Source: Thermoplasmata archaeon
GTDB lineage: Archaea; Thermoplasmatota; Thermoplasmata; Lutacidiplasmatales; UBA184
Assembly (NCBI GenBank): GCA_030038655.1
Contig: JASHSP010000016.1
Coordinates: 1-46,178, forward strand
Length of the DNA stretch: 46,178 bases
Direction: 5' to 3'
Below are positions 1 to 9,311 of this stretch, in pieces; positions within the stretch are counted from its first letter, which is position 1; each line of letters starts with the position of its first letter. The notes beneath the pieces were generated by a model that had not been told where the DNA came from, ran no database searches, and saw only the letters and a program-made list of their open reading frames with translations. Both the position numbers and the translations under genes were made by a program.

Positions 1-2
1 CC

Positions 3-317
3 TGCTACGTCGCGGGAATCGATTGGGTCCAGGAGCGCGAGGTCATCTACGTCCTGTGGTCGGACGCCCTCCGGGGCTACCTTCATCTCACGACGCGCGT
101 GCCCGCGGATCACGCTCACCTCGAGTCCGCGACCCCGGTCTTCCCGTCCGCCGAATGGCACGAGCGGGAGGCTTGGGAGCTCGTTGACATCACCTTCGAC
201 CACCACCCCGACCTCCGGCACCTCCTCCTCCCGACCGGGTACCAGTTCCACCCCCTCCTCCGCTCGTTCAAGCTCCACGAGCCCGAGGAACTGGAGGTGA
301 AGGTCCGCGATGTCTGA
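3..317 (+). CDS. nuoC: NADH-quinone oxidoreductase subunit C (NuoC-like), 3' part, truncated by window start
   Basis: Open frame from base 3 (..CYVAGIDWVQEREVIYVLWSD..) through FPSAEWHEREAWELVDITFDHHPDLRHLLLP, the NuoC signature; overlaps nuoD start. Confidence 0.85.
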   Translation, partial: CYVAGIDWVQEREVIYVLWSDALRGYLHLTTRVPADHAHLESATPVFPSAEWHEREAWELVDITFDHHPDLRHLLLPTGYQFHPLLRSFKLHEPEELEVKVRDV

Positions 318-1455
318 CATGTGGATCAACATGGGGCCGCAGCACCCCATGACGCACGGCCTCTGGAACCTCCGCGTCCGGATCGACGGCGAGCTCATAC
401 TCGACGTCGACCCGGAGGTGGGCTACCTCCACCGGGGGATCGAGAAGATCAGCGAGGACCGGCACTACAACGAGGTGATCACCCTCATGGACCGCTGCTG
501 CTACGTCGCCGGGCTCGCTTGGGAGCACCTCTACATCCTCTCCGCGGAGCAGGCACTGCACATCACACCGCCGGAACGGTCCGACTACCTCCGCACGATG
601 TGCGACGAGTTCCAGCGGCTCGCGTCCCACATCATGTGGTACGCCGCCTTCGTCCAGGACCTGGGGCTGATGAGCCCGTTCCTGTACGGCATGCGGGACC
701 GGGACTTGGTCCTCGACCTCCTGCAGGACTACACCGGCGCGCGCATGACGTACGAGTACATGCGCGTGGGCGGCGTCCGCAACGACGTGCCGCCCGGGTT
801 CACGGACCGGGCCCGGAAGGTGCTCGACTGGCTCGGCGACCGGCTGCACGAGTACGACCAGCTCTGCCTCGGCTCGGCGATCTTCCGCAAGCGGTGCGAC
901 GGGCTGGGTGTCCTGAAGGCGAACGACTGCGTCGCCCACGGGGTGACCGGTCCGATGCTCCGCGCCGCGGGCGTGAAGCGCGACCTTCGCAAGGACCGCC
1001 CCTACGCCGCCTACGACCGCGTGGAGTTCGACGTGGCCCTCGCGGACGGCGCGGACGTCACCGCGCGCTACCTGGTCCGCATGGAGGAGATGCGCCAGTC
1101 GATCCGGATCCTTCGACAGGTCCTCGACTGGCTCGACCACCACCCCGGCCCCGCGGTCGCGGAGCGGCTCCCCCGGTGGCTCGGGGCGCCCTACGCACCG
1201 ATCGGAAACGAGGGGTACCTCCTGAAGCGCAGCTACCCGAAGGGCGTCGGGTTCTCCTCGGTGGAGGAGCCCCACGGCGAAGCGCAGGCGTACGTGGTGA
1301 ACGAGGGCGGAGAGCACCCGTACCGCGTGAAGTTCCGTTCGCCCGTCTTCGCGAACGTCAGCGCCGCCCGCCAGTACCTGATCGGATACCACGTCGCCGA
1401 CATTCCCCCGATCATGGGCAGCGTGGACATCTGCGTGGGCGAGGTCGACCGCTAG
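310..1455 (+). CDS. nuoD: NADH-quinone oxidoreductase subunit D (49 kDa-type)
   Basis: MGPQHPMTHGLWNLRVRIDGE..DVDPEVGYLHRGIEKI..; C-term ADIPPIMGSVDICVGEVDR. Confidence 0.95.
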   Translation: MSDMWINMGPQHPMTHGLWNLRVRIDGELILDVDPEVGYLHRGIEKISEDRHYNEVITLMDRCCYVAGLAWEHLYILSAEQALHITPPERSDYLRTMCDEFQRLASHIMWYAAFVQDLGLMSPFLYGMRDRDLVLDLLQDYTGARMTYEYMRVGGVRNDVPPGFTDRARKVLDWLGDRLHEYDQLCLGSAIFRKRCDGLGVLKANDCVAHGVTGPMLRAAGVKRDLRKDRPYAAYDRVEFDVALADGADVTARYLVRMEEMRQSIRILRQVLDWLDHHPGPAVAERLPRWLGAPYAPIGNEGYLLKRSYPKGVGFSSVEEPHGEAQAYVVNEGGEHPYRVKFRSPVFANVSAARQYLIGYHVADIPPIMGSVDICVGEVDR

Positions 1456-1467
1456 GGAGGAACGACG

Positions 1468-2598
1468 ATGACCACCACCACGCTCTACTCGGTCTCGTAC
1501 GACCTGTCCCGGGCGCTCCTCGGCGCGGTCGGGTCGGTCCTGCCGCCCGGCGCGCGCGACGCCCTCACGAGCTCGAACGCCGTGACCGCGCTCGCGGTCC
1601 TCGTGTTCTGCGTGATCCTTCTCGCGGCCAGCATGCTGAACACCATCGTGCTCATCTGGTGGGAGCGGAAGCTCCTCGGCCGGTTCATGGACCGGCGCGG
1701 GGCGATGCACGTCGGCTACGCCGGGCTCCTGCAGAACTTCGCGGACGGACTGAAGCTGTTCCGCAAGACCACCGTCTCGCCGCGCGAGGCGGACGGGCTG
1801 GGGTTCTATTTCGGACCGACGGCGTACATGGTCTCCTCGCTCGTCATCTTCGGCATCCTCCCGATCTCCTCCGGCTGGAACGCGGGAGCCCTCCCGCTCA
1901 GCCTCCTCCTCGCGCTGACGATCTTCTCGTTCGCGCCGCTGTTCATCTTCGTGAGCGCGTGGTCGAGCAACAACAAGTACTCGCTGATGGGCGGCCTCCG
2001 TTCCGCGGCGCAGATGATCGCCTACGAGGTGCCGCTCCTCCTCGCGGTGGTCGCCGTCGTCATCGTCTCGGGGAGCTTCGACCTGACGACGATCGTCTAC
2101 GACCAGCGGAACTATTGGTTCTGGGGCCCGTTGTTCCTGGCGCTCGTCGTCTTCGTCGCGGCGATGCTGGCCGAGATGGAGCGCATCCCGTTCGACCTCC
2201 CCGAGGCGGAGGCGGAGCTCGTGGAGGGGTGGAACACCGAGTACGGCGGCATGCTGTTCGCGTTCTTCATGCTCGCGGACTATCTGCGCGCCCTCGTCGG
2301 GAGCATCCTGGTCGTCCTCCTGTTCCTGGGAGGATGGACCCTTCCGTCGTGGGTCCCGGCCGGCCTCACCTCGTTCCCGCTCGCCGGGATCGTCTGGTTC
2401 ATGGTGAAGACCTACGCCGTCTTCGGCCTCTTCGTCTGGATCCGCGCGTCCCTTCCCCGGGTCCGTACCGACCAGCTCCTGCGGGTCGGCTGGAACCGGA
2501 TGATTCCGCTCGCGCTCCTCTCCGTCTTCCTCGCGGCGGCGCTCGTCACCGTCCGCTGCGTGCCGGTCCTCGGATGCGTTCCCTCGGTGGGGGCCTGA
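1468..2598 (+). CDS. nuoH: NADH-quinone oxidoreductase subunit H
   Basis: WWERKLLGRFMDRRGAMHVGYAGLLQNFADGLKLF and IPFDLPEAEAELVEGWNTEYGGM motifs; SD-like GGGAGGA upstream. Confidence 0.95.
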   Translation: MTTTTLYSVSYDLSRALLGAVGSVLPPGARDALTSSNAVTALAVLVFCVILLAASMLNTIVLIWWERKLLGRFMDRRGAMHVGYAGLLQNFADGLKLFRKTTVSPREADGLGFYFGPTAYMVSSLVIFGILPISSGWNAGALPLSLLLALTIFSFAPLFIFVSAWSSNNKYSLMGGLRSAAQMIAYEVPLLLAVVAVVIVSGSFDLTTIVYDQRNYWFWGPLFLALVVFVAAMLAEMERIPFDLPEAEAELVEGWNTEYGGMLFAFFMLADYLRALVGSILVVLLFLGGWTLPSWVPAGLTSFPLAGIVWFMVKTYAVFGLFVWIRASLPRVRTDQLLRVGWNRMIPLALLSVFLAAALVTVRCVPVLGCVPSVGA

Positions 2599-2618
2599 AC
2601 CGAGCGGCGGGATCAACG

Positions 2619-3398
2619 ATGGCGAGCGAGTTCAACGCGACGGAGAAGCCCGATGAGAACCCGGTGCTCTGGGTGGCCCGGCCGATGGCGACCGCGGCCC
2701 GGCAGTTCGCGAAGAGCCTCTTCCGGCCCTCGACCATCATCTACCCCTACGAGCGGCTCGAGGACCCCCGGTTCCGGACGAAGGTCGGGGTCGGTTCCGG
2801 GATGCCCATCGGCGTCGGTCCGGTCTGGGACAACTACCGGGGAGTGCACGCGCTCAACATCGCCACGTGCATCAGCTGCAACCTCTGCGCGTTCTCGTGC
2901 CCCGACCTGTGCATCCAGATGGTGACGGTGCCGGGCGGCGACCCGAAGCACCCGAAGAAATGCCCCGAGATCGACTACGGGAAATGCAGCTACTGCGGGT
3001 TCTGCTCGGACGCGTGCCCCGAGGGGTGCCTCACGATGACGACCCGCTACGAGCTCTCGACCACGAAGCGTTCGGAGATGGTCTACTCGCCGGCGAAGCT
3101 GAACGAGGTGTTCCGCACCAAGCTCCCGATGAATCCGATCCGGATCGAGCTCCCGAAGAACGAGGACTCGATCCTGCTCGACCCGCCGCTGTGCATCGGA
3201 TGCAACGCGTGCGCCCGCGATTGCCCCACGCAGTGCATCACGATGCTCGACATCCCGAAGCCGGAGGCGAAGCCCGGCGAGAAGGTCGCGAAGCGGATCT
3301 GGAAGGAGCCGGTCGTCAACGACTCCGACTGCGTCCGGTGCGGCACGTGCATCAGCGTCTGCCCGAAGGAGTGCCTGTTCTGGGGGGGCTCCAAGTGA
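2619..3398 (+). CDS. nuoI: NADH-quinone oxidoreductase subunit I-like protein with four [4Fe-4S] motifs (259 aa)
   Basis: In-frame ATG inside the long 321..3398 ORF; CISCNLCAFSCP, CSYCGFCSDACP, CIGCNACARDCP, CVRCGTCISVCP; position between nuoH and nuoJ. Confidence 0.92.
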   Translation: MASEFNATEKPDENPVLWVARPMATAARQFAKSLFRPSTIIYPYERLEDPRFRTKVGVGSGMPIGVGPVWDNYRGVHALNIATCISCNLCAFSCPDLCIQMVTVPGGDPKHPKKCPEIDYGKCSYCGFCSDACPEGCLTMTTRYELSTTKRSEMVYSPAKLNEVFRTKLPMNPIRIELPKNEDSILLDPPLCIGCNACARDCPTQCITMLDIPKPEAKPGEKVAKRIWKEPVVNDSDCVRCGTCISVCPKECLFWGGSK

Positions 3399-3883
3399 GC
3401 CTGCCCGAGATCGCGTTCGCCCTGCTCGCGGCCGTCGCCGTCGTGACGGCGATCGCCGCCCTCCTCGTGCGGGAGCTGGTGCACACGATCCTGTGGGTGG
3501 CGGTGTTCTTCGTCGACCTCGCGGCGATCTACTTCCTCCTCGAGGCACCGTTCCTGGGCGTGCTGCAGCTCGGGGTCTACGCGGGGGCGGTGACGATCCT
3601 CCTCCTGTTCGGGGTCATGGTCACCCGCAAGCGCATCTTCTCCCGCGAGGCCGCAACCGGGATCGGGCCGGTCGCGGTGGCGCTGGCGCTCCTCACGGTC
3701 GTCTTCGTCGGGACCGGGCTCGGGGAGCTGCCCCAGGGCGAGGTCACGATCCGGGCCTACGACCCGAGCACGCTCTCGGTGAACCTATTCGGGCCCAACG
3801 GGGCGTGGCTCCTGCTCCTCGGCCTCATCATGCTCGCCGCGGTTTCCGGCGCGATCTTCCTCGTCCGGGAGGGTCGCGAGTGA
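3395..3883 (+). CDS. nuoJ: NADH-quinone oxidoreductase subunit J (GTG start overlapping nuoI stop)
   Basis: VSLPEIAFALLAAVAVV..HTILWVAVFFVDLAAIYFLLEAPFLGVLQLGVYAGAVTILLLFGVMV. Confidence 0.92.
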   Translation: MSLPEIAFALLAAVAVVTAIAALLVRELVHTILWVAVFFVDLAAIYFLLEAPFLGVLQLGVYAGAVTILLLFGVMVTRKRIFSREAATGIGPVAVALALLTVVFVGTGLGELPQGEVTIRAYDPSTLSVNLFGPNGAWLLLLGLIMLAAVSGAIFLVREGRE

Positions 3884-4200
3884 CGACCCTCGGCCCCACG
3901 GGGTTCCTCGCGCTCTCAAGCGCCCTGCTCGGCATCGGCCTGTTCGGGATCCTGACGCGCCGGAACTTCGTCCTGCTCCTGATCTCGATCGAGATCGCGA
4001 CCAACGCGGCCATCCTGAACTTCGTCTACTTCGCGGCGTTCGCTCCGTCCGCACCGCTCGGCATCTCGGGGCAGTCGATCGCGGTCGTCCTGGTCGGGTT
4101 CGCGGCGACCGAGGTCGCCGTGGGCCTCGCGATCGTGCTGGCGCTCAACCGGGCGAAGGGGACGATCAACGTCGCCGAAGTGACCGAGCTCAAGTCGTAG
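3880..4200 (+). CDS. nuoK: NADH-quinone oxidoreductase subunit K (GTG start overlapping nuoJ stop)
   Basis: GIGLFGILTRRNFVLLLISIEIATNAAILNFVYFA..GQSIAVVLVGFAATEVAVGLAIVLAL. Confidence 0.93.
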   Translation: MTTLGPTGFLALSSALLGIGLFGILTRRNFVLLLISIEIATNAAILNFVYFAAFAPSAPLGISGQSIAVVLVGFAATEVAVGLAIVLALNRAKGTINVAEVTELKS

Positions 4201-4221
4201 GGGGAAGGTCGCACGGTCGCT

Positions 4222-6234
4222 CTGAGCGCGCTCTACGGCTGGGCCTTCCTCGTCCCGCTCCTCTCGGTCGTGTCGTTCGTCGTCGTCGGCCTCCTGGGTC
4301 GCCGGATGCCCCGTCTCGAGTGGGGGGGCTGGGTCGCCGTCGTGTGCTCGGGCGCGGCGATGGTGGTGGGGGTACTGATCGGCCTCGGGGAGGTCCTGGG
4401 ACCGGCGACCTACGTCGACCGGCGGTACACCTGGCTCCATCTGGCCCCGTCGTCCGGCTACCCGAACGGATTCTCGCTCGTGGTCGGGACCCTGGTCGAC
4501 CCGCTCTCCGCGTTGATGCTGATCGTGGTCACGGTCGTCGGCTTCCTCGTGATGCTGTACTCGATCGGGTACATGCACCAGGACCGGGGACTGCCCCGGT
4601 ACTACGCGGAGCTTTCGCTGTTCCTCGCGGCGATGAACGGCCTGGTCCTCTCCGACAACCTGCTCGAGTTCTTCCTCTTCTGGGAGCTGGTCGGCCTCTG
4701 CTCCTACTTCCTCATCGGATTCTACTACGAGAAGCCGAGCGCCTCGAGCGCCGCGAAGGAGGCGTTCCTCGTCACGCGCGTGGGGGACGTGATGCTCCTG
4801 CTCGGGATCTTCCTCTTCTTCTACGAGTACGCGGCCGCGGGACCCGTCGGTTCCGGCGGCTGGGCGGCGAACGGGTTCCTGTTCGTGCAGAACGGCCTGC
4901 CGTTCCTCCAGCAGGGCCCGCCCGTCGCGACCGATCCGACGATCCTGACCGTCGCCGGGATCATGATCCTCGGGGGAGCCGCCGGCAAGAGCGCGCAGTT
5001 CCCGCTCCACGTCTGGCTGCCGGACGCCATGGAGGGCCCGACGACCGTCTCGGCGCTCATCCACGCGGCGACGATGGTGGCGGCGGGCGTCTACCTGCTC
5101 GCCGTCACGAGCGTCTTCATCGGATTCACCGCGACCGATTCGCTCGTCATCGTCGCGGTCGGCGGGTTCACGACGTTCTTCGCCGCGACCATGGCCGTCG
5201 TCCACCCCGACATCAAGCGGGTGATCGCCTATTCGACCATCAGCCAGCTCGGGTACATGGTACTGGCCGTCGGCGCCGGTTTCTCGATGGTGGCACTCTA
5301 CCACCTGTTCACGCACGCGTTCTTCAAGGCGCTCCTGTTCCTCGCCGCCGGCTCGGTCATCCACGCCGTCGGCACCCAGGACCTGTTCAAGATGGGCGGC
5401 CTGAAGAAGGCGATGCCGCTCACGGCGGCGGCGTTCGCGATCGGCGGGCTGGCGCTCGCCGGTATCCCGCCGTTCGCCGGGTTCTGGAGCAAGGACGACG
5501 TGCTCGCGTCGGTCTACTCCACCCTCGGGAGCCATCCGTACTACTGGCCGTTCTTTCTCCTCGCGTTCTTCTCCGTCTTCCTGACGGCGTACTACATCTT
5601 CCGCGTCTGGTTCTTGGTCTTCTCGGGCGACCGCCCGCGCGACCCGACCCTGCCCCCCGCCCACGAGGGGCCGTGGGTGATGCGCGTCCCGCTCGTCGTT
5701 CTCTCCGCGTTCGCGGTCGGGGGCGGGGCGCTCGTCTTTTTCCCCGGGTTCCAGCGCCTCCTGCTGAAGGGCGTCGGGTTCGCCGGGTCGCTCGCCGCCG
5801 GGATCCCGCCCGCCTACACGGCGACCGACCTCCTCCTCAGCGGCGGAGGCGTCGGCCTAGCCCTGGGCGGGCTCGCGCTGGCCTGGTGGTTGTGGGGGAA
5901 CGGCCGGGTCGCCCCGCTCCCGAGCTCGACCGCGACCCGGGCGATGCGAAACGTCCTCCTCGAACGGTACTACTTCAAGGCCGGGTACGACTGGATCGGG
6001 GGACGGGGCATCTACACGCTCGCGCGCGCCGCCGACTTCTTCGACCAGTTCGTGATCGACGGGACGGTCCACGGCTTCGAGAAGGGGTTCGCCGCCCTGT
6101 CGGACCGGTTGCGACGGCTCCAGTCGGGGCTCGTGTCGGATTACGCGGCCTACGTGGTGGCCGGCCTCGTCACGGTGTTCGTCCTGCTGCTGCTGGTCGC
6201 CCCGTACCTGGTCGGGCGCTTCGGAGGGACGTAG
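4222..6234 (+). CDS. nuoL: NADH-quinone oxidoreductase subunit L; start probably CTG at 4222 rather than the track's GTG at 4270
   Basis: MHQDRGLPRYYAELSLFLAAMNGLVLSDNLLEFFLFWELVGLCSYFLIG; HVWLPDAMEGPTTVSALIHAATMVAAGVYL; GGGGAAGG upstream of CTG. Confidence 0.88.
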   Translation: MSALYGWAFLVPLLSVVSFVVVGLLGRRMPRLEWGGWVAVVCSGAAMVVGVLIGLGEVLGPATYVDRRYTWLHLAPSSGYPNGFSLVVGTLVDPLSALMLIVVTVVGFLVMLYSIGYMHQDRGLPRYYAELSLFLAAMNGLVLSDNLLEFFLFWELVGLCSYFLIGFYYEKPSASSAAKEAFLVTRVGDVMLLLGIFLFFYEYAAAGPVGSGGWAANGFLFVQNGLPFLQQGPPVATDPTILTVAGIMILGGAAGKSAQFPLHVWLPDAMEGPTTVSALIHAATMVAAGVYLLAVTSVFIGFTATDSLVIVAVGGFTTFFAATMAVVHPDIKRVIAYSTISQLGYMVLAVGAGFSMVALYHLFTHAFFKALLFLAAGSVIHAVGTQDLFKMGGLKKAMPLTAAAFAIGGLALAGIPPFAGFWSKDDVLASVYSTLGSHPYYWPFFLLAFFSVFLTAYYIFRVWFLVFSGDRPRDPTLPPAHEGPWVMRVPLVVLSAFAVGGGALVFFPGFQRLLLKGVGFAGSLAAGIPPAYTATDLLLSGGGVGLALGGLALAWWLWGNGRVAPLPSSTATRAMRNVLLERYYFKAGYDWIGGRGIYTLARAADFFDQFVIDGTVHGFEKGFAALSDRLRRLQSGLVSDYAAYVVAGLVTVFVLLLLVAPYLVGRFGGT

Positions 6235-7710
6235 ATGATCCCAATCCTCTCCCTCGTGCTCGCGACCCTCCTCGCCGGGACGGCGGTCACGTTCCTGGCC
6301 GGGTCGCGAGCGCGCTGGGCGGCCCTGGGCACGGCGCTCGCGTTCCTCGCGGAGGTCGGGTTCCTGTTCCTCGGCTACCCCGGCTGGCCGGGGTACAACG
6401 GCGCGATGGTGCCCGGCTTCGCCGACCAGGAGTCGTACGCGTGGATCCACCTTTACTGGATGCACGTGAACTACACCGTCGGCGTCGACGGGATCTCGCT
6501 CGTCCTGATCCTCCTGACCGCGATCCTCCAGATCGCCACGGTGGTCTACTCGTGGACCGAGTCGAAACGGCCCGCGGCGTACTTCGGCCTCGTGACGCTC
6601 ACCTGCCTCGGGTCGTTCGGCGTGTTCGTCGCCCTGGACGTGCTCCTGTTCTTCCTCTTCTGGGAGGCGGTGCTCATCCCGATGTTCTTCCTGATCGGGT
6701 ACTGGGGCGGGCCGCGCCGCCGGTACGCCGCGATCAAGTTCTTCGTCTACACCCACGTCGCGTCGATCGTGATGCTGGTCGGCCTGCTTGCGCTGGTCTT
6801 CTACTCGGGGGCGACCTCGTTCGATTTCGCGAGCGTCTACGCGGCGGCGCGGGGGCTCTCGCCGGTCGTCCAGGTGTTCCTGTTCCTGCCGCTCCTCTTC
6901 GGCTTCGCGGTCAAGTTCCCGGTCGTTCCGTTCCACACCTGGCTGCCGGACGCGCACGTCGAGGCGCCGACCGGCGGGTCGGTCCTCCTCGCCGGCCTCC
7001 TGCTCAAGCTCGGGGGCTACGGGCTGATCCGCTGGGCCGTGGAGGTGCTCCCCGTCGGGTTCGCGCACGTACGTCCGATCGTCTTCGTCCTCGCGTTCGT
7101 GTCGATCCTGTGGGGCTCGGTCCTCGCGCTGTCGCAGCGGGACCTGAAGCGGATGGTCGCCTACTCGTCCATCAATCACATGGGGATCGTGCTGCTCGCC
7201 ATCGGGCTCGGCAGCTCGCTCGGCCTCCTGGCCGCGGTCCTACTGATGTTCGCGCACGGGATCGTCAGCGCGCTCCTGTTCATGTCGGCCGGGACCGTCC
7301 ACCACACGTTCGGGACCCGCGACATCCCGTCGGTCGGCGGGATCACCCCGACGACCCCGGCGCTCTCGACGATGATGATGACCGGCTCCCTGGCGTCGCT
7401 CGGGCTGCCCGCGCTCATCAGCTTCCCGGCCGAGTTCGTCGCGCTCCTCGCGACCTGGGAGGCCCTCGGGTACCTCGTGCTCCTGCCCCTCGCGGTGCTG
7501 GTCGTGACCGCTGGCTTCTACCTCTGGATGATGCAGCGGATGCTGTTCGGTCCGCCGCGCGGGATCCCGGCCGATGCGCACGACGTGCCGACGCACGAGG
7601 GCGTCGCGATGGGACTCCTGGTCGCGCTGAGCGTCCTGTTCGGCGTCCTTCCCGGTCTCCTCGTGAACGTGATCGCGAACTCGCCCGTGAAGGGGTTCCC
7701 CGGGACCTGA
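6235..7710 (+). CDS. nuoM: NADH-quinone oxidoreductase subunit M
   Basis: YTVGVDGISLVLILLTAILQI; FHTWLPDAHVEAPTGGSVLLAGLLLKLGGYGLIR; LKRMVAYSSINHMGIVLLAI. Confidence 0.95.
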   Translation: MIPILSLVLATLLAGTAVTFLAGSRARWAALGTALAFLAEVGFLFLGYPGWPGYNGAMVPGFADQESYAWIHLYWMHVNYTVGVDGISLVLILLTAILQIATVVYSWTESKRPAAYFGLVTLTCLGSFGVFVALDVLLFFLFWEAVLIPMFFLIGYWGGPRRRYAAIKFFVYTHVASIVMLVGLLALVFYSGATSFDFASVYAAARGLSPVVQVFLFLPLLFGFAVKFPVVPFHTWLPDAHVEAPTGGSVLLAGLLLKLGGYGLIRWAVEVLPVGFAHVRPIVFVLAFVSILWGSVLALSQRDLKRMVAYSSINHMGIVLLAIGLGSSLGLLAAVLLMFAHGIVSALLFMSAGTVHHTFGTRDIPSVGGITPTTPALSTMMMTGSLASLGLPALISFPAEFVALLATWEALGYLVLLPLAVLVVTAGFYLWMMQRMLFGPPRGIPADAHDVPTHEGVAMGLLVALSVLFGVLPGLLVNVIANSPVKGFPGT

Positions 7711-7714
7711 ACCG

Positions 7715-9307
7715 ATGGACGCGCTCGCGATGGCCGCCCCGTTCGCCCCCGAGCTCGTCCTCCTCGCGGCGGCGCTGCTCGTCTTCCTCCTGGACGTGCT
7801 CGGGGTCCGACACCTCGAAGCGCTCGGCGCGATCGGAACCGCCGCGACCGGGACCTCGTTGCTCCTCGTGATCGCCGACCTCGGCTTCGGACCGCTGGGG
7901 GCCCTGCGGACCCTCGGGGCGAGCCACCTCGACGCGGTGCCCGCGCCCGGGACGGCGCCGCTCTACGCGTTCTCGTCGTTCGGCCTCGTCTTCCAGGGGC
8001 TGTTCCTCCTGGCCGCGTTCCTCGTCTCGCTCGCCTCGCTCAGCCGGCCGTCCCACGAGCGCGGCGCGGCGGTGTTCTTCGGCCTCCTGCTCCTCGCGAC
8101 CCTCGGGATGCTGCTGGTCGCGATCGCCTCCGACCTGATCTTCCTGCTGCTCGCGATCGAGCTCACGAGCATCGCGTCGTACATCCTGGTCGGCTACACG
8201 CGCCGCGACCCGCGCTCGCTCGAGGCGGCGATGAAGTTCTACATCATCGGCGCGCTCTCCTCGACCCTCTCGTTCTTCGGCGCCTCGCTGCTGTTCGGGG
8301 CGTACGGGACCACGAACCTCTACGCGATCCGCGCGTCCGCCGGCGCGGTCGGCTACCCGGTCCTGGCGCTCCTCGGATTCGGCTTCCTTCTCGCCGGGCT
8401 CGCGTTCAAGACGACCCTCGTGCCGTTCCACGCCTGGGCGGTGGACGTCTACGACGGCGCGCCGTCCGACGTGAGCGCCTTCCTCGCCGGCGGCACGAAG
8501 AAGATCGGGGTCTTCGCGTTCTTCCTGGTCTTCCTCGGGCCGGTCCTCTACCTTCGAGGGACCGGGGGGGCGAACCCGTTCGCGGGCCCGCCGTTCGACA
8601 TCGGGCCGGTCGTGCAGGTGACGCTCGCGGTCGTCGCGGTGCTCACGATGACCGTCGGGAACGTCCTCGCCCTCCTCCAGCGGGAGATGAAGCGGATGCT
8701 CGCCTACTCGTCCATCAGCCAGGCCGGGTACATCCTCATCGGCGTGACGATCGGGACGGCGCCCGCTCTCGCGGGCGCGACGCTCCAGGTCCTCGCCCAC
8801 GTGCTGATGAAGAGCGGGGCGTTTCTCGTGGTGGCCGCGGTCGCCGGCCTCGGCGTCGGGCCGCTGATCGACGACTGGCGGGGCCTCGGGGCCCGCCGTC
8901 CCGCGCTCTCGGTCGCCTTCGCGCTCATGCTGCTGTCGCTCGCGGGCGTGCCGCTCACGGTCGGCTTCGTCTCGAAGTTCGTGCTGTTCAGCGCGGCGGT
9001 CCAGGCGCAGGGCCTGTTCGTCTGGCTCGCGGTGGCGGGCCTTCTCAACAGCGCGCTCTCGGTGTTCTACTACGGCCGGGTCCTGAAGGCGATCTTCTTC
9101 GACCCGGCGACCCCGACGCCCGCCCCGTCCGGCGCGGCTATGGGGGCCGCCGGCCCTCCGCCCCTCGGCGCCGGCGGGATCGGCTACGCCCGCGCGGCCG
9201 CGATCGGGCTGATCGCCGTGGCGATCGTCGCGCTCGGCCTCTACCCGCAGCCGGTCCTGGGCGCGATCCAGAGCGCGGCGACCCATTTCGTGGCGGGCGG
9301 AGCGTGA
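7715..9307 (+). CDS. nuoN: NADH-quinone oxidoreductase subunit N
   Basis: ELTSIASYILVGYTRRDPRSLEAAMKFYIIGALSS; PFHAWAVDVYDGAPSDVSAFLAGGTKKIG; MKRMLAYSSISQAGYILIG. Confidence 0.94.
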   Translation: MDALAMAAPFAPELVLLAAALLVFLLDVLGVRHLEALGAIGTAATGTSLLLVIADLGFGPLGALRTLGASHLDAVPAPGTAPLYAFSSFGLVFQGLFLLAAFLVSLASLSRPSHERGAAVFFGLLLLATLGMLLVAIASDLIFLLLAIELTSIASYILVGYTRRDPRSLEAAMKFYIIGALSSTLSFFGASLLFGAYGTTNLYAIRASAGAVGYPVLALLGFGFLLAGLAFKTTLVPFHAWAVDVYDGAPSDVSAFLAGGTKKIGVFAFFLVFLGPVLYLRGTGGANPFAGPPFDIGPVVQVTLAVVAVLTMTVGNVLALLQREMKRMLAYSSISQAGYILIGVTIGTAPALAGATLQVLAHVLMKSGAFLVVAAVAGLGVGPLIDDWRGLGARRPALSVAFALMLLSLAGVPLTVGFVSKFVLFSAAVQAQGLFVWLAVAGLLNSALSVFYYGRVLKAIFFDPATPTPAPSGAAMGAAGPPPLGAGGIGYARAAAIGLIAVAIVALGLYPQPVLGAIQSAATHFVAGGA

Positions 9308-9311
9308 GCGG

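Noticed and set aside
268-2616. 782-aa minus-strand ORF opposite nuoD/nuoH
   Set aside because: Low-complexity R/E/D/G/H-rich translation, typical of antisense frames in GC-rich DNA; the sense strand clearly encodes NuoD and NuoH.
321-2618. N-terminal part of the 1025-aa plus ORF preceding NuoI
   Set aside because: Out-of-frame R/P-rich read-through over nuoD/nuoH; only the C-terminal 2619..3398 segment is real.
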